This document shows, piece after piece, positions 48,101 through 58,607 of a stretch of DNA of 64,000 bases. Source of the stretch: Tetracentron sinense (Eukaryota; Streptophyta; Magnoliopsida; Trochodendrales; Trochodendraceae); the NCBI GenBank assembly GCA_015143295.1, contig CM026554.1, forward strand, positions 29,401,531-29,465,530, read 5' to 3'. Each line of letters starts with the position of its first letter. The first letter of the stretch is position 1. Both the position numbers and the translations under genes were made by a program. The notes under the pieces were generated by a model, which saw nothing but the letters and a program-made list of their open reading frames with translations, made no database searches and was not told where the DNA came from.

Positions 48101-50339
48101 AGTCAATAATTCTTTAGATTATCAATCTAATACCTTAGGTGATCTATCATACGTCACATTCCATTATGATAGAAGACTTAGGCTCACGAGATTGAAATTC
48201 CAAGATTTATTTACTCAACAATACATCACTACATGTAAGGTCAACATCATGCATTATTTATCGAAGCATGTTAATCTCATAACTCATCAATTGAACAAGT
48301 ATAATCATGATATTTCAATATGATGTTCTTAACATTCTAGCATTCAACATACATCATTTTCACATGTTATAACATAAAATAAGAATCTTAAATCATCATT
48401 TGCACACCAAACTCATAATTCCATACAAAACTCACACATCAATCCATCCAAAGCTCTACAACATAACTAATCCTCCATTCAAAACCCAAACATACATCCC
48501 ATCCTCCTACTTCCACCACGCAACTTCAAATTATTCTCATCCTCCACATTTCATCAAACACCTTTACTTCAATATATCACAATCATGAACAAACATAAAT
48601 AGAGAGGCATTTCTACAATAAATCATACACAATTTTATTCTAACATGGGATTTTAGTTTCTAAACTTAAAAACATCAATAGTTCATGGTATTGATAGTGA
48701 GGAAGTCATATTTACCTTACTAAAACTTTTTCCTTCAATCCAAAAGCTCAAGAACCTTCCTTAAAGAGATCTCCACGCTCCAATCATTCTTCTCCAAGCA
48801 AATCTTTCTTGCCCTAGCAAAAATCCCCTTAGAGTCCTAAGTTTTCCCCTCTTTCTTCCCAAAAATAGGCTTGGAACCTTAAAACCCTAAAAGAAACTCG
48901 AGTTAGAGGTCCTATTTGAAGTGGATGGGGGTTAAAACCCTAAAATCCTGCTTTTTAAAGAAGCTGATACGCGAGCTATGATCGATCACCCACCACTGGC
49001 GATCGATCACCCACCACACAGTGGCTTATCCTTTTTTCCAGATTCGGGTCATTGATTGCCACATAGGTGGGATTGATCGCAGGCTCTGTTTTTGTCACTT
49101 TTTCACCCGTTTAAGCCTTTTAAACACCCTACATCATTTAATTATGATTAAACACCTATAAGGACACATCATCGACCATTATACCCTATTTAAACAAGGT
49201 AATAACATGAAATTAAATTCCGGGTCTCTACACCCACTACCTTCTCTAATTATAGACCCATTAGTTTATGTAATTTTATTTATAAGGTTATATCTTGTCT
49301 CTTATTCGATAGGATTGGTAGTTATCTTAATATTATTTTTGAAGAGCAACAACTTTTGTTAAAGGTAGAAACATTATTGAGAATGTCAACATTGCTCAAT
49401 AGATGGTGCAGGATATCGATAGAAAATTCTTAGGGATAATATTATTTTCAAGCTTGACATGACTATGGCTTATGATAGAATGAACTAGATATTTTTTCTT
49501 GTAGATCTAAAAAAGATGGGGTTGCAGTATCAAAGTTGACCCCTGGCTTCCTGCTCAATCAATCTTTCTCTAATCATTATTAATGGACCTCTTTATGGTT
49601 TTTTTCAAAGCTCCTGGGGATTAAGACAAGGTGATCCTCTTTCTCCAGCTCTTTTATTCCGATTGGGGAAGTTTTAAGCAGGGGACTTAAAGCTATTTCT
49701 AAGAGATTATCTTTGACCTACAAATTGGGTAGATATGGAGTGCAGTTTCCCACCTACTTTTCGCAGATGATACTCTGATTTTTTGCAATGGTAGAAAAAA
49801 CATAAAGAAAATCTTTGATTTTGTTACCAATTATGAAAAATCCTTAGGTGCTCAATCGTTCTAAAAGCTCATTTTACCGTCCTTCTAAATTAGCTCAATA
49901 TAGAATTTTTGTCATTTCTAACTGTGTGGGGATAACAAATAAGCAGTTTCCTTTTACCTATCTTGGGGTTCCTCTATATAAAGGTCACCTTAAAAATAGT
50001 CTGTTCATCCCCTTGTGGAAAAAATTCAACATAGAGTGGAGGGTTGGCTGGGTAAGTTATTATCTACTGGTGGGAGAATTATTTTAATCAAACATGTGCT
50101 ATCTTCCATCCCTACTCATCTTTTAGCTGAGATTTATGTACCAAAAAGCATCATCTCTCTTATTGATAGAACGTTGGCTAAGTTTTTCTGGAACCACTCA
50201 GCTTATTCCAAAAAAAGACATTGGATAAACTGGAAGGTTTGCTCTCTTCTCACTTCGGAAGGTGGTCTGGGTATCAGGCAAATGTATGATTTCTCTTCTT
50301 CATTTAAAATAAAGCAAGCTTGAAATATCTATTAAACTG

Positions 50340-50453
50340 ATAGTCTTGGTCTAGATTCTTCAAGGCAAAATTTCAATTTTAATCACATTTGGAATGCGTT
50401 GGTCTAGATTCTTCCAAGCAAAATTTCAATTCAATCACATTTGGAATGCGTCT
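50340..50453 (+). repeat. ~55-bp tandem duplication in the LINE
   Basis: TTGGTCTAGATTCTTC, CAAAATTTCAATT and AATCACATTTGGAATGCG occur twice in direct succession within the LINE RT 3' region. Confidence 0.8.
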
Positions 50454-50494
50454 GCTCGAGATGACTCTTCTAAAACTTGGAAAAGTATTAGCTA

Positions 50495-51238
50495 TGCGGG
50501 AATTTTTCGGGAAAGCCACGCGTCAGCAACTGCTTCGAAGTCCGGTTTACTGGTAGAAGGAAGATAGCAAAAGCTCCAGCTGCTGATGAGGTAAAGGAGA
50601 GAAGGGTGTGCACACTGTAATATACTCCGATGCCAAAGTCAGTATATGAAGAAGATGAACAGTAAGAAAGCTGAAGCAATAAGAGTGAAAAATACGAAAT
50701 TTTGTGATCCCTATGCACTGAGTCTTAGGGGGTATTTATAGGTTTAGCTCTGTATGCCCATAGATGGCCATGGATGACCATGCCATTTGCTTTACACTCA
50801 TTACCAAATATGTCAGATAAATCTTGAGTCTTACGTGTCACACGTGTGAGCCTACTATTCGTAAGGTCGGTCTCGAGTTGAAATCTAGCTGAGATGACTA
50901 GTATTAAATGCATTAAATGCTAAGACAGCGCTTTTCACCTAACACCAGAGTAGAATGATCACCTCCTGATTATTTCGTCCTGCGAGTTGGTCTCGTTGTT
51001 GACTAAAGCTCAGGCCTGTTGTGTATGAAAACATAGATAGAATAACCATTGTCCAAAGAGGTCGGTTACATTCGTCTTCTGAATAACGAATACGTTGTCA
51101 TGAAGACAACGTGTCTGTTGTCCTGAATAGAACGGACTCGTTCTCTATTTGAATACGTGTCTCCCATCTGTTGACATAACAACGAAAACTAGCTCGTTCT
51201 CCAATACTTAATCATTTTTACAAATTTTATCCATTACA
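50495..51238 (-). repeat. 3' LTR of the Tat element
   Basis: On the minus strand it runs from TGTAATGGATAAAATTTG (51238) to TTTCCCGAAAAATTCCCGCA (50495), 744 bp. A TATA box reads CTATAAATACCCCC at about 50730-50743. The purine-rich primer CATAAAGGGGCAAAT lies just outside, at 51239-51253. Left of the LTR the LINE resumes. Confidence 0.85.
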
Positions 51239-51599
51239 ATTTGCCCCTTTATGATATCTTGAACGTAGTTCAAAGTGTCATAAATTCAACGACGCACAAA
51301 GTGGAATACCTGACTCCCCGCAGACACCGAAACTTCGCGTGTATTGTATGCAAATGTGTAGAGTCGTGTCAGCTGTATCACGTGTGTAAAACCGTCACGC
51401 CTCATTAATGCATGGCAGGCTGTCATCATTGCCTATTGAGAAGCTCGAGACGTTCTGTTTCCTCTGTCGGTTACTCTATTTGCCCGAAAGACGATCGTGC
51501 CCATGACATTGCTTGTGTGTACGATGGAGATGAAGGTTTCCTCCGCCCTGCAAGAATTTTTCTCTGACATGCCGATTTGAATGTGTGTAAATGTCCACC

Positions 51600-54260
51600 T
51601 TGATGTGCCTATATATATGAAGGAACAGTGCTTCTTCTTCACTTGAACTTTTGCATACTGTTACTCTGCCGAACTTGTGCCCCAGCCAAAGATTTCAAGC
51701 TTTCATCTGCTCTTCTAGCCCTTTACATAGCCAAGCATTCGGTAAGATCTTATTTTCTTCTTCTTTGCTCTTCACCTTCTGTTTCTTTCTTCTGGTTCGT
51801 CTTTCTCCTTCTCTGTTGGTCTTTGTCTCTCTGCTCCTTGATTTCCCAATTCTTCCTTCCTTCCTTTTACATTATATCTGAGGTTAGAGGTGACAGTGCT
51901 GACGAAGTCAGTTGCTCTGGTAGTGCACCGTATGGTGCCTACATAGCCGAGACTTCCCAACTCCAAAAATTCTGAAAGGAAGAAAACCTGGCCCAATACA
52001 AAACCCACTTCCAAATACCTTCGCATGTCAACCTTCACTTTAAGAGAGAAGATGCTATAATCGATAGGCGTTCTGACTCTTCCACCGTTGTTTACCTTGC
52101 TCAGCTCGAGGCTGGACTCCGCCTTCCTTTGGATCCCATAGTGGAATCCATTCTCTCCTCTTTCCAGCTCGCTCTAGGTCAAATTCACCCGAGCTTCTAC
52201 AAGTACATGTCCTTGGTAGTTAAGTTCATCAAGGATGGGTACAACATAGAAGTAAGGCACCTCTTCCACTTCCGTCATGCAGTCAAATGCTGAGAGAGTA
52301 AGGGCGAGATGTCGAGGGAGTAAGGGCGAGATGGAGAAATATTTCTCTTGGAACCAGAAGGCTAAGGTTCCCGATTTCATCTTAGGCTTGGTTGATATTG
52401 ATAGGAATTGGAAGGCAACGCCTTTCATTGTCTCTGGGGCTTGGAGATCAGAGTCCACTTCACCACCTATCCCCAACGTCTTTCAAAAAGGTCTAGGTAA
52501 CTATTTCCATTGTCTTTCTCTTCCGTTGTCAAACTTCGTTGTTACTGATACTCCTTTTCCTTGTGCAGACCCGAAGAAGATACACTTCAAAGACTTCATC
52601 ATTGTCAAGGAGCGTGTCCTGACGAATATTAGCAAGGAAAGGGGAGGGGAATACTTCAGGTGCAAAAAGCCGAAGAAGCAAGACTGGGGCATAGTCAGCG
52701 TGCCGAATCCAACTCCTCCTGTTGAAAAGGACAAGCCGGTCCATCCTCTCATCCCATTGTTGTTGCAATTGATTATTTAGACGAAGATGTTGAAGAAGAC
52801 ATGACAAGCCAACTTCCTTCACTGGCCAGAGCACCACGGGCTCCGAGGAGTATGCCCGTTCCACCTTCCCTCTCCAAGAAACATACTACCACAGCGCCCC
52901 CCAAAACGGGTCTTGCTGTTGCTCCTACTGGCCATCCGCCAAAAACAAAGAAGAGGGACACCACCATAGCAGACCTTTTGGTTAAGGACGGAGTAGAAGA
53001 ATTGGCGAAGGCCAAGAAGAGGAAAAAGGAATAACACGAAAGACTACGCAAAGAACGTGGCAAGGGGGTCGTGGCTCTGACCTCCGAACTTGTGGAGATC
53101 AGGGAACCTGTTGGACCATTGGCTGCTAGCCAACCTTTGGCTAGCACGGATGCCTCTGCCTCCACCCCCTCCACTGCTACTACTGCTACTGCCTCCACTG
53201 CTACTGCGCCAAGGGATTTGGTGACATCGAAGGTTCCCCGCGCCTAGTACCCTATCTTCCCATCTGGGACTTGCCTACTGACAACGGTAGACTCAGTAAT
53301 GGACAACGGCTCCGTGGCTATTAGCATGAGCCGGACCATGAGGCTCCCCGTTGATATTGCCACAACGAAGAATATGAATAAGACGGCGCTGGACCAAACT
53401 GGCACCCGGGCTCTCGTAATGGTAAATTTCATTTATGCCTTGGATACTTCCATTTTTCAATTCATACTTCCTCGTACTGATTTTGTCCCTTCTTTTTATC
53501 AGATGAACACCGTGTTCTCAGAGATGTTTGAGCGCCAGGACGGCTTGCACGAGGCAGCTGCCTACTGGAAGGAGCTGGCCACTACTGCGACCGAAAAAGT
53601 AGCGGCTGAGAAGACGGCACTCACCACTGAGTTGCATAAGGCTCAATTTGATTTGAACAAAGATACAAAGAGAGCCGATTGATACAAGAATCAACGGGAC
53701 ACCAACCATGAAGCTGCTCGGCAATCCACGAAAGTTGAGAAGAAAGCAAGGGAAGAGGCCGATACTGCTGTCTTTCAGCTCAGCGAGTTGGAGGAGTTCT
53801 CAAACACTTTATCTAGGTAGCTCGAGGCGTCTGAGGCTGCGAGGGAAGTTTTGGTAAAGCAACTCGAGGAGTCAAAGGTTGCGATGGAAGCCTTAACGGA
53901 GACTCTTCGCAATCACTTCCAGCAGGAGATGGACCGGCTACTTGCTGAAGATCGGATTAAAACGGAGAGAGAACTACTGAACGAGCTCTAAGAGGCCGGA
54001 CAACTGGTTGAATCTCCACAGCAGTCGAAGGACGAGACCACTCGTTCTGGGGCTACTGGTCTGGACGTCGATGACCTCGACGACGAGAACGAGGTACAGG
54101 GAGTGGAACAACCTCCTGTCCCAATGAGCCAGCTCCTGCTATGCCTGATCTTCTTGTTGACCCTCCTACTTCTATCGAGCCTACTCCTGTTGCTGCTGCT
54201 GGGGCCGTAGTCCAGCCAGATGCTGCTCCAGAACTCAACAAGGAACCCGCTATTTAGCTT
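51600..54260 (+). pseudogene. Antisense extra ORF of the Tat element (putative gypsy-type 'transposase_28'-like), broken
   Basis: It runs opposite to pol, between integrase and the 3' LTR. CTATATATATGAAGG at 51609-51623 looks like its own TATA box. Conserved-looking stretches include LEAGLRLPLDPIVESILSSF near 52105-52165, WKATPFIVSGAWRSES near 52400-52460, and a long coiled-coil part from 53510 to 53980 rich in Glu, Ala, Lys and Leu. The tail near 54000-54260 is acidic and proline-rich. An intron-like interval with consensus ends lies near 53.42-53.50 kb. Such antisense ORFs are known in some Tat relatives (Grande-type). The link to the Pfam family is by recollection. It is broken by a few changes. 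Confidence 0.65.
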
Positions 54261-54904
54261 TTCTCTTTTTGCCATTCCGTTGTACTCTTCACTTCTTTTC
54301 CCACTTTTCCCGTTTTTGTGATGTTCCCTTCATGGGATTTAATTAATGAAGGCTCTCTTTTGCACAATGTCTTGTTTTCCATATGTTGTGATAAAGCACG
54401 TTGAAATTTTCCCAAGTCATAGAGAACGTAACTCGGCCATACAAAAACACAAGATAATAAATCAATCATCTTTATCAAAATTGCCCAAGGCATAGAGCAC
54501 GTCAGAGTGCAAAGAACATATGAACACTTGATAAAGCACTTGAAGCAACTGATAATAAGATGCAAAACACACTAAGTTAAAGAGCACGGAAGCCATGTAG
54601 TGTAACATATCGTGAATGTAATCTGACAAATGGTATTTCATATGAAGAACGTATGGTGACTCGTGGTGGGACACCATGCTCAGAGGACATTCCATTAGTA
54701 TAAGCCACTGGTTTGCTCAGATGACAATTCCTTTGGATGAGCCACATGTGTCCCGTGGTGAATACCCTGTTCAAATGAAAAACCATTTGATGTTGCAATG
54801 CATTCAAGATAGTTCACTAGACACTTGCACCAAACACTTGATCACTAACTCAATAACTTCAAGAAAGAACGCATGAGAATGAATTCGCTATGTAACTCAT
54901 ATTT
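54261..54904. other. Spacer between the Tat antisense ORF and integrase end
   Basis: Non-coding sequence with repeated AAAGCACTTGA / CATAGAGCACGT words (54390-54545). It probably contains the 3' ends of the two converging element transcripts; no other feature is seen. Confidence 0.4.
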
Positions 54905-57900
54905 TTATTGAAACAATTGCCTCAAATTCATAATGTTCCAAGATTTTTGGATTACTTTACCTTGTAGATCTTTAAGATAGCATATGCCAGGACTCCCAAT
55001 ATGGTCTAAAATGTATGGTCCCTCCCAATTAGGCCCTAGCTTTCCGTTGTTGACTTCTCGAGTATTTTGGAAGACTTTTTGAAGGACGAGATCTCCGACT
55101 TGAAGCACCCTCCTCCGTACCTTTTTTTTGTAGGCCTTTCTCAATTGTTGTTGATATCTCCCATCTGAATGCTGGCATCTTCTCGTCTTTCCTCCAATAG
55201 ATCTAGGTGAATGACCATTAGCTCAACATTTTTGTTCTTCTCTCCCGCCTTCTTGCTCTGTCGAGAACTTACTGTGGGTAGACTGATCTCCTGTAGGGAT
55301 AACGGCTTCCATCCCATATGCCAAGGAGAACGGAGTTTCATTTTTAAGACTCTGTGGCGTTGTCCTATACCCCCACAACACGTTATGCAACTCACTGGTC
55401 CACTTCCCCTTGGAATTCTCCAATCTTCTCTTGAGTGCATTCAACAAACTCTTGTTAGCTGCTTCGGCTAAACCATTTTCTTGAGGATAATAGGGTGATG
55501 AGAAGATATGTTTGATCTTAAGCCATTTGCAAATTCAGCAATGACTTTCCTTGTGAACTGCTTCCCGTTGTCAGACATGATGGACTGAGGAATGCTAAAT
55601 CTACAGATGATGTGCTCCTATATAAACTTCTTCACTTCCTGCTCTCTGATACGTGCAAGGGGAACAACTTCAATCCATAGAGAGAAATAATCTGTTGCCA
55701 CCAAGAGAAAGATTAAATTGCCTGGAGCCTTGGGAAATGGTCCCACAATGTCAAGCCCCCAACGAGCAAATGGCCAGGCTGAGACACGGTGCTGAGCTCC
55801 TGAGCTAGAGTATGGATTATCCTGGCATAACGCTGACATTGGCTACATTTTTTCATATACTTTTGAGCATTAGCTTACATATAAGGCCAAAAATATCCTT
55901 GCCCCAGAGCACGATGAGCAATTGTCTGTCCTCCAGAGTGAATGCCACAAATTCCTTCAAGGAGCTCGGTCAGGATCCTTTCAACATTTACATGATGAAC
56001 ACACTTCAGAAGAGGCCCTCCAAATGATTTTCTATACAACTCTCCGTGCAAGAGGACGTAACAAGGCGCCTTATACTGTATACGTCTTGACTCTCTTGCA
56101 TCGATGGGGAAGACTCCGTCCTTTAGATACGCTGTCATACCCATCATCCAGCTTGGCACTATATTGATAAATAGAACCTCCTGCTGTAGTCGCAACTCAA
56201 TAGAAGGATACTCTTTGTACTCTATGAGGACTGCTTTTGATTCATCAGTCTACAACATAGAAGCAATGTAGACTAAGGCATCTGCATGTCTGTTGTCATC
56301 TCTCTGAATATGCTTGATTTCGACAACATCAAAGGCCTCATACTGTTCACGAAGAAGTGTTGCATAGCGTCTTATCTGATCATCTCTACATTCATAGACG
56401 TCATTTATTTGGTTCACCACGAGTTGAGAGTCATAGAACACCCTCAACTTTGAGATCCTTAACTCTTGTGCATTTTGCAGCCCAAGCAACAATGCCTCAT
56501 ACTCAGCTTCATTATTGGAGGCAGAAAAGCCTAGATGCGTCACCTTCTGAACTTTCACGTCCTCAGGACTAATAAGCACTGCACCAAACCCTAACCCACT
56601 GGCATTAGATGACCCATCTACATACAAGACTCAGTCACTCCATGCTGTCAATCCAACCTGCACTTGCACTCCGTCCTTCACAATGTTCTCGTCCTCCACA
56701 TCGTCTGGGAGCTCGTAACGATCAGGATCTACTTCTGCTCCCACCTCTTCTACGGGAAAATTATATAGAAAACTTGCCATGGCTTGTCCCTTCTCCGATA
56801 TCCTTGCTCGATACTGAATGTCAAATTCACTAAGTGCCACAGCCCACTTCGACATTCGCCCAGCCAACTCGAGTTGCCCCAATACAATTTTCAAGAGATA
56901 CATTGTGATGACAATGATAAAATGAGCTTGGAAGTAAGGACATAGCTTTTCAGTAGAAAATACTAAAGCAAGACATACCTTCTCGAGTTTGTTGTAGTTC
57001 AACTCCGCCTTGAGAAAGGTTTTGCTGAGAAAATAAATAGGCTTTTCCACGCCATCATAGCTTCTGAGTAGCACAGAGCCAATAGCCTGCTCTGAGACAG
57101 ATAAATAAAGATATAGCACTTCGCCTAGCTCAGGTATAGAGAGAATGGGAACAAAGCCCAAATATTCCTTCAAAGAAGCAAAAGCTTGAGAGCACTCCCT
57201 GGTCTATTTGAATATGGAGTCCTTCCTCAGTAACTCGAAGAGAGACTTACACCAATCAGATGACTTTGAGATGAAACGATTAAGAGCAGCAATACATCCT
57301 GTAAGCTTTTGAATCTCCTTCTTCTTCCTTGGCTCCAACATATCTAGAAAAGCACAGATTTGAGCAGGATTGACCTCAATGCCACGCTGGCTAATAAGAT
57401 AGCCCAAGAATTTGCCTGAAGTGACACCAAATATGCACTTCTTTGGATTCAACTTCAGATTAAAAGTTTGAAGAATAGAGAAAGGCTCCACTAGATCAGC
57501 CACAAGAGATGCCCGAATTCAACTCTTCACCACAATATCATCAATATACACCTCCATCGACTGGCCTAGCAAGGGACCAAACATGAGATTTATCAGGCGT
57601 TAATAAGTGGCACCAACATTCTTGAGACCGAAGGGCATGACTCGGTAGCAGAACAGTCCACACTTTGTAATGAAGGCGGTCTTCTCTTGATCATCATCAG
57701 CAAGAAGAATTTGATTATAGCCTGAATACCCGTCCATGAAGGACAACATCTCATGACCAGTAGTAGCATTGATGAGTTTATCAATTCTTCGAACTGGAAA
57801 AAAGTCTTTAGGACAAGTTTTGTTTACACTAGTGAAATCAATACAGACTCTCACTTTCTCACTCTTCTTTGGCATAGCTACCACATTAACTATCTAGTTC

Positions 57901-58607
57901 GGGTATTGAACTTCTCGAATGAACCCGTGCTGGATGAGCTTGTCAATCTCTTCATTGACGGCATCATGATAGGCAGGAGCGAGTCTCTAGGGATCCTGCT
58001 TAACAAGATGGACAGCGGGATCAACGTTCAAGTGATGGCAAATGACCTCTGGATTGATCCTTATCATGTCTTTGTGTGACTAGGCAAAGACATCGAGATT
58101 CTTCTTCAAGAAGCACAACAACTCTGCTTTCTCCTTCATTGTCAAACTGGTCCCGATCTACAGCATCTTTGGCTCCTCATCCGCTCCTAAGTTAACATTT
58201 TTCGTGGGCTCAACAGATGGTCTGGACAACGATTCTCCCGAGCTCTCCTCCTCTACGGACCCGGCCTGTAATTGCTATTTAGGCACTTCCGATGGAGTGT
58301 AATCACACTTCTGGGACGATAACTAATCCCCTCTGATCTCCCTTGGCCTGTCCTGGGTAGGATACTTCAGCACTTGATAATAAGAGGACAGAATGACCCT
58401 CATCTCATGGGTCCACCACCTCCCTAGAATAACATTATATGGGGACGGTGCGTCGAGGACGGAGAACCATGTTGGCAAGACGATAGGTCTGGCCTCGACT
58501 GACAAGACAACCTCCCCCCAAAGGTTGCATCGAACTCCCATCAAACCCAATCAAAGGGGTCTGCGCAGCAACGAGAGAAGCTAGATCCAACTTCATCTGA
58601 GTAAAGG

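Larger units (their letters stand above)
46630..49232 (-). repeat. Solo LTR of a Tekay-like gypsy element, inserted in the LINE
   Basis: Read on its own strand it starts TGTAGAGACCCGGAATTTAA (right edge 49232) and ends GAATTTTGAGGCTTTACA (left edge 46630). The flanks CCCAT (46625-46629) and CCCAC (49233-49237) are a 5-bp target duplication with one change. It is 2603 bp, close to the 2749-bp LTR at 58608, and shares its end and middle words. No coding domain is enclosed, so it is a solo LTR. Fossil. Confidence 0.8.
42600..50494 (+). mobile_element. L1-type LINE, old, interrupted by a Helitron and a solo LTR, cut by a Tat element
   Basis: Pieces in order: ORF1 C-terminus 42770-43084 (ending GGLTLDRITRS and stop); ORF2 start near 43130 (MFNISVWN); endonuclease 45400-45760 (EDTGGQEANIEVMVDFNSMI, NDLGLLDADFSRNRFTWCN); RT N-terminal part 46270-46629; RT core from 49233 (TTFSNYRPISLCNFIYKVIS, then [15 protein letters not shown]); C-terminal RT to 50323 (GWLGKLLSTGGRIILIKHVL, SEGGLGIRQMYDF). 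The coding sense carries straight on across the solo-LTR insertion (CSFP|TTFSNYRP). Several stops and frame changes mark it as dead. A 28-C run at 45768-45795 has expanded where the frame should read HSPLFVS. The 3' end is lost at the Tat insertion. Confidence 0.85.
50495..58607 (-). mobile_element. Ty3/gypsy, Tat lineage, broken, 5' part cut by a Tekay element
   Basis: Minus-strand parts from right to left: protease side 58607-58320 (PSPYNVILGRWWTHEMRVIL); RT 57890-57200 (VRVCIDFTSVNKTCPKDFFP, SFMDGYSGYNQILLADDDQE, KCIFGVTSGKFLGYLISQRG); RT-linked RNase H 57175-56640; a second, archaeal-type RNase H 56627-56250 (MYVDGSSNASGLGFGAVLI, NNEAEYEALLLGL); integrase zinc-binding part 56195-55880; integrase core 55860-55200; integrase end 55144-54905 (KLGPNWEGPYILDHIG). 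The additional RNase H defines the Tat lineage. Between pol and the 3' LTR lies an ORF in the opposite direction. The gag side is beyond the Tekay insertion and not visible. It is broken by a number of changes (roughly ten). Confidence 0.88.

Noticed and set aside
52773-53198. Minus-strand 141-codon frame
   Set aside because: Shadow of the plus-strand antisense ORF of the Tat element in a GC-richer stretch.
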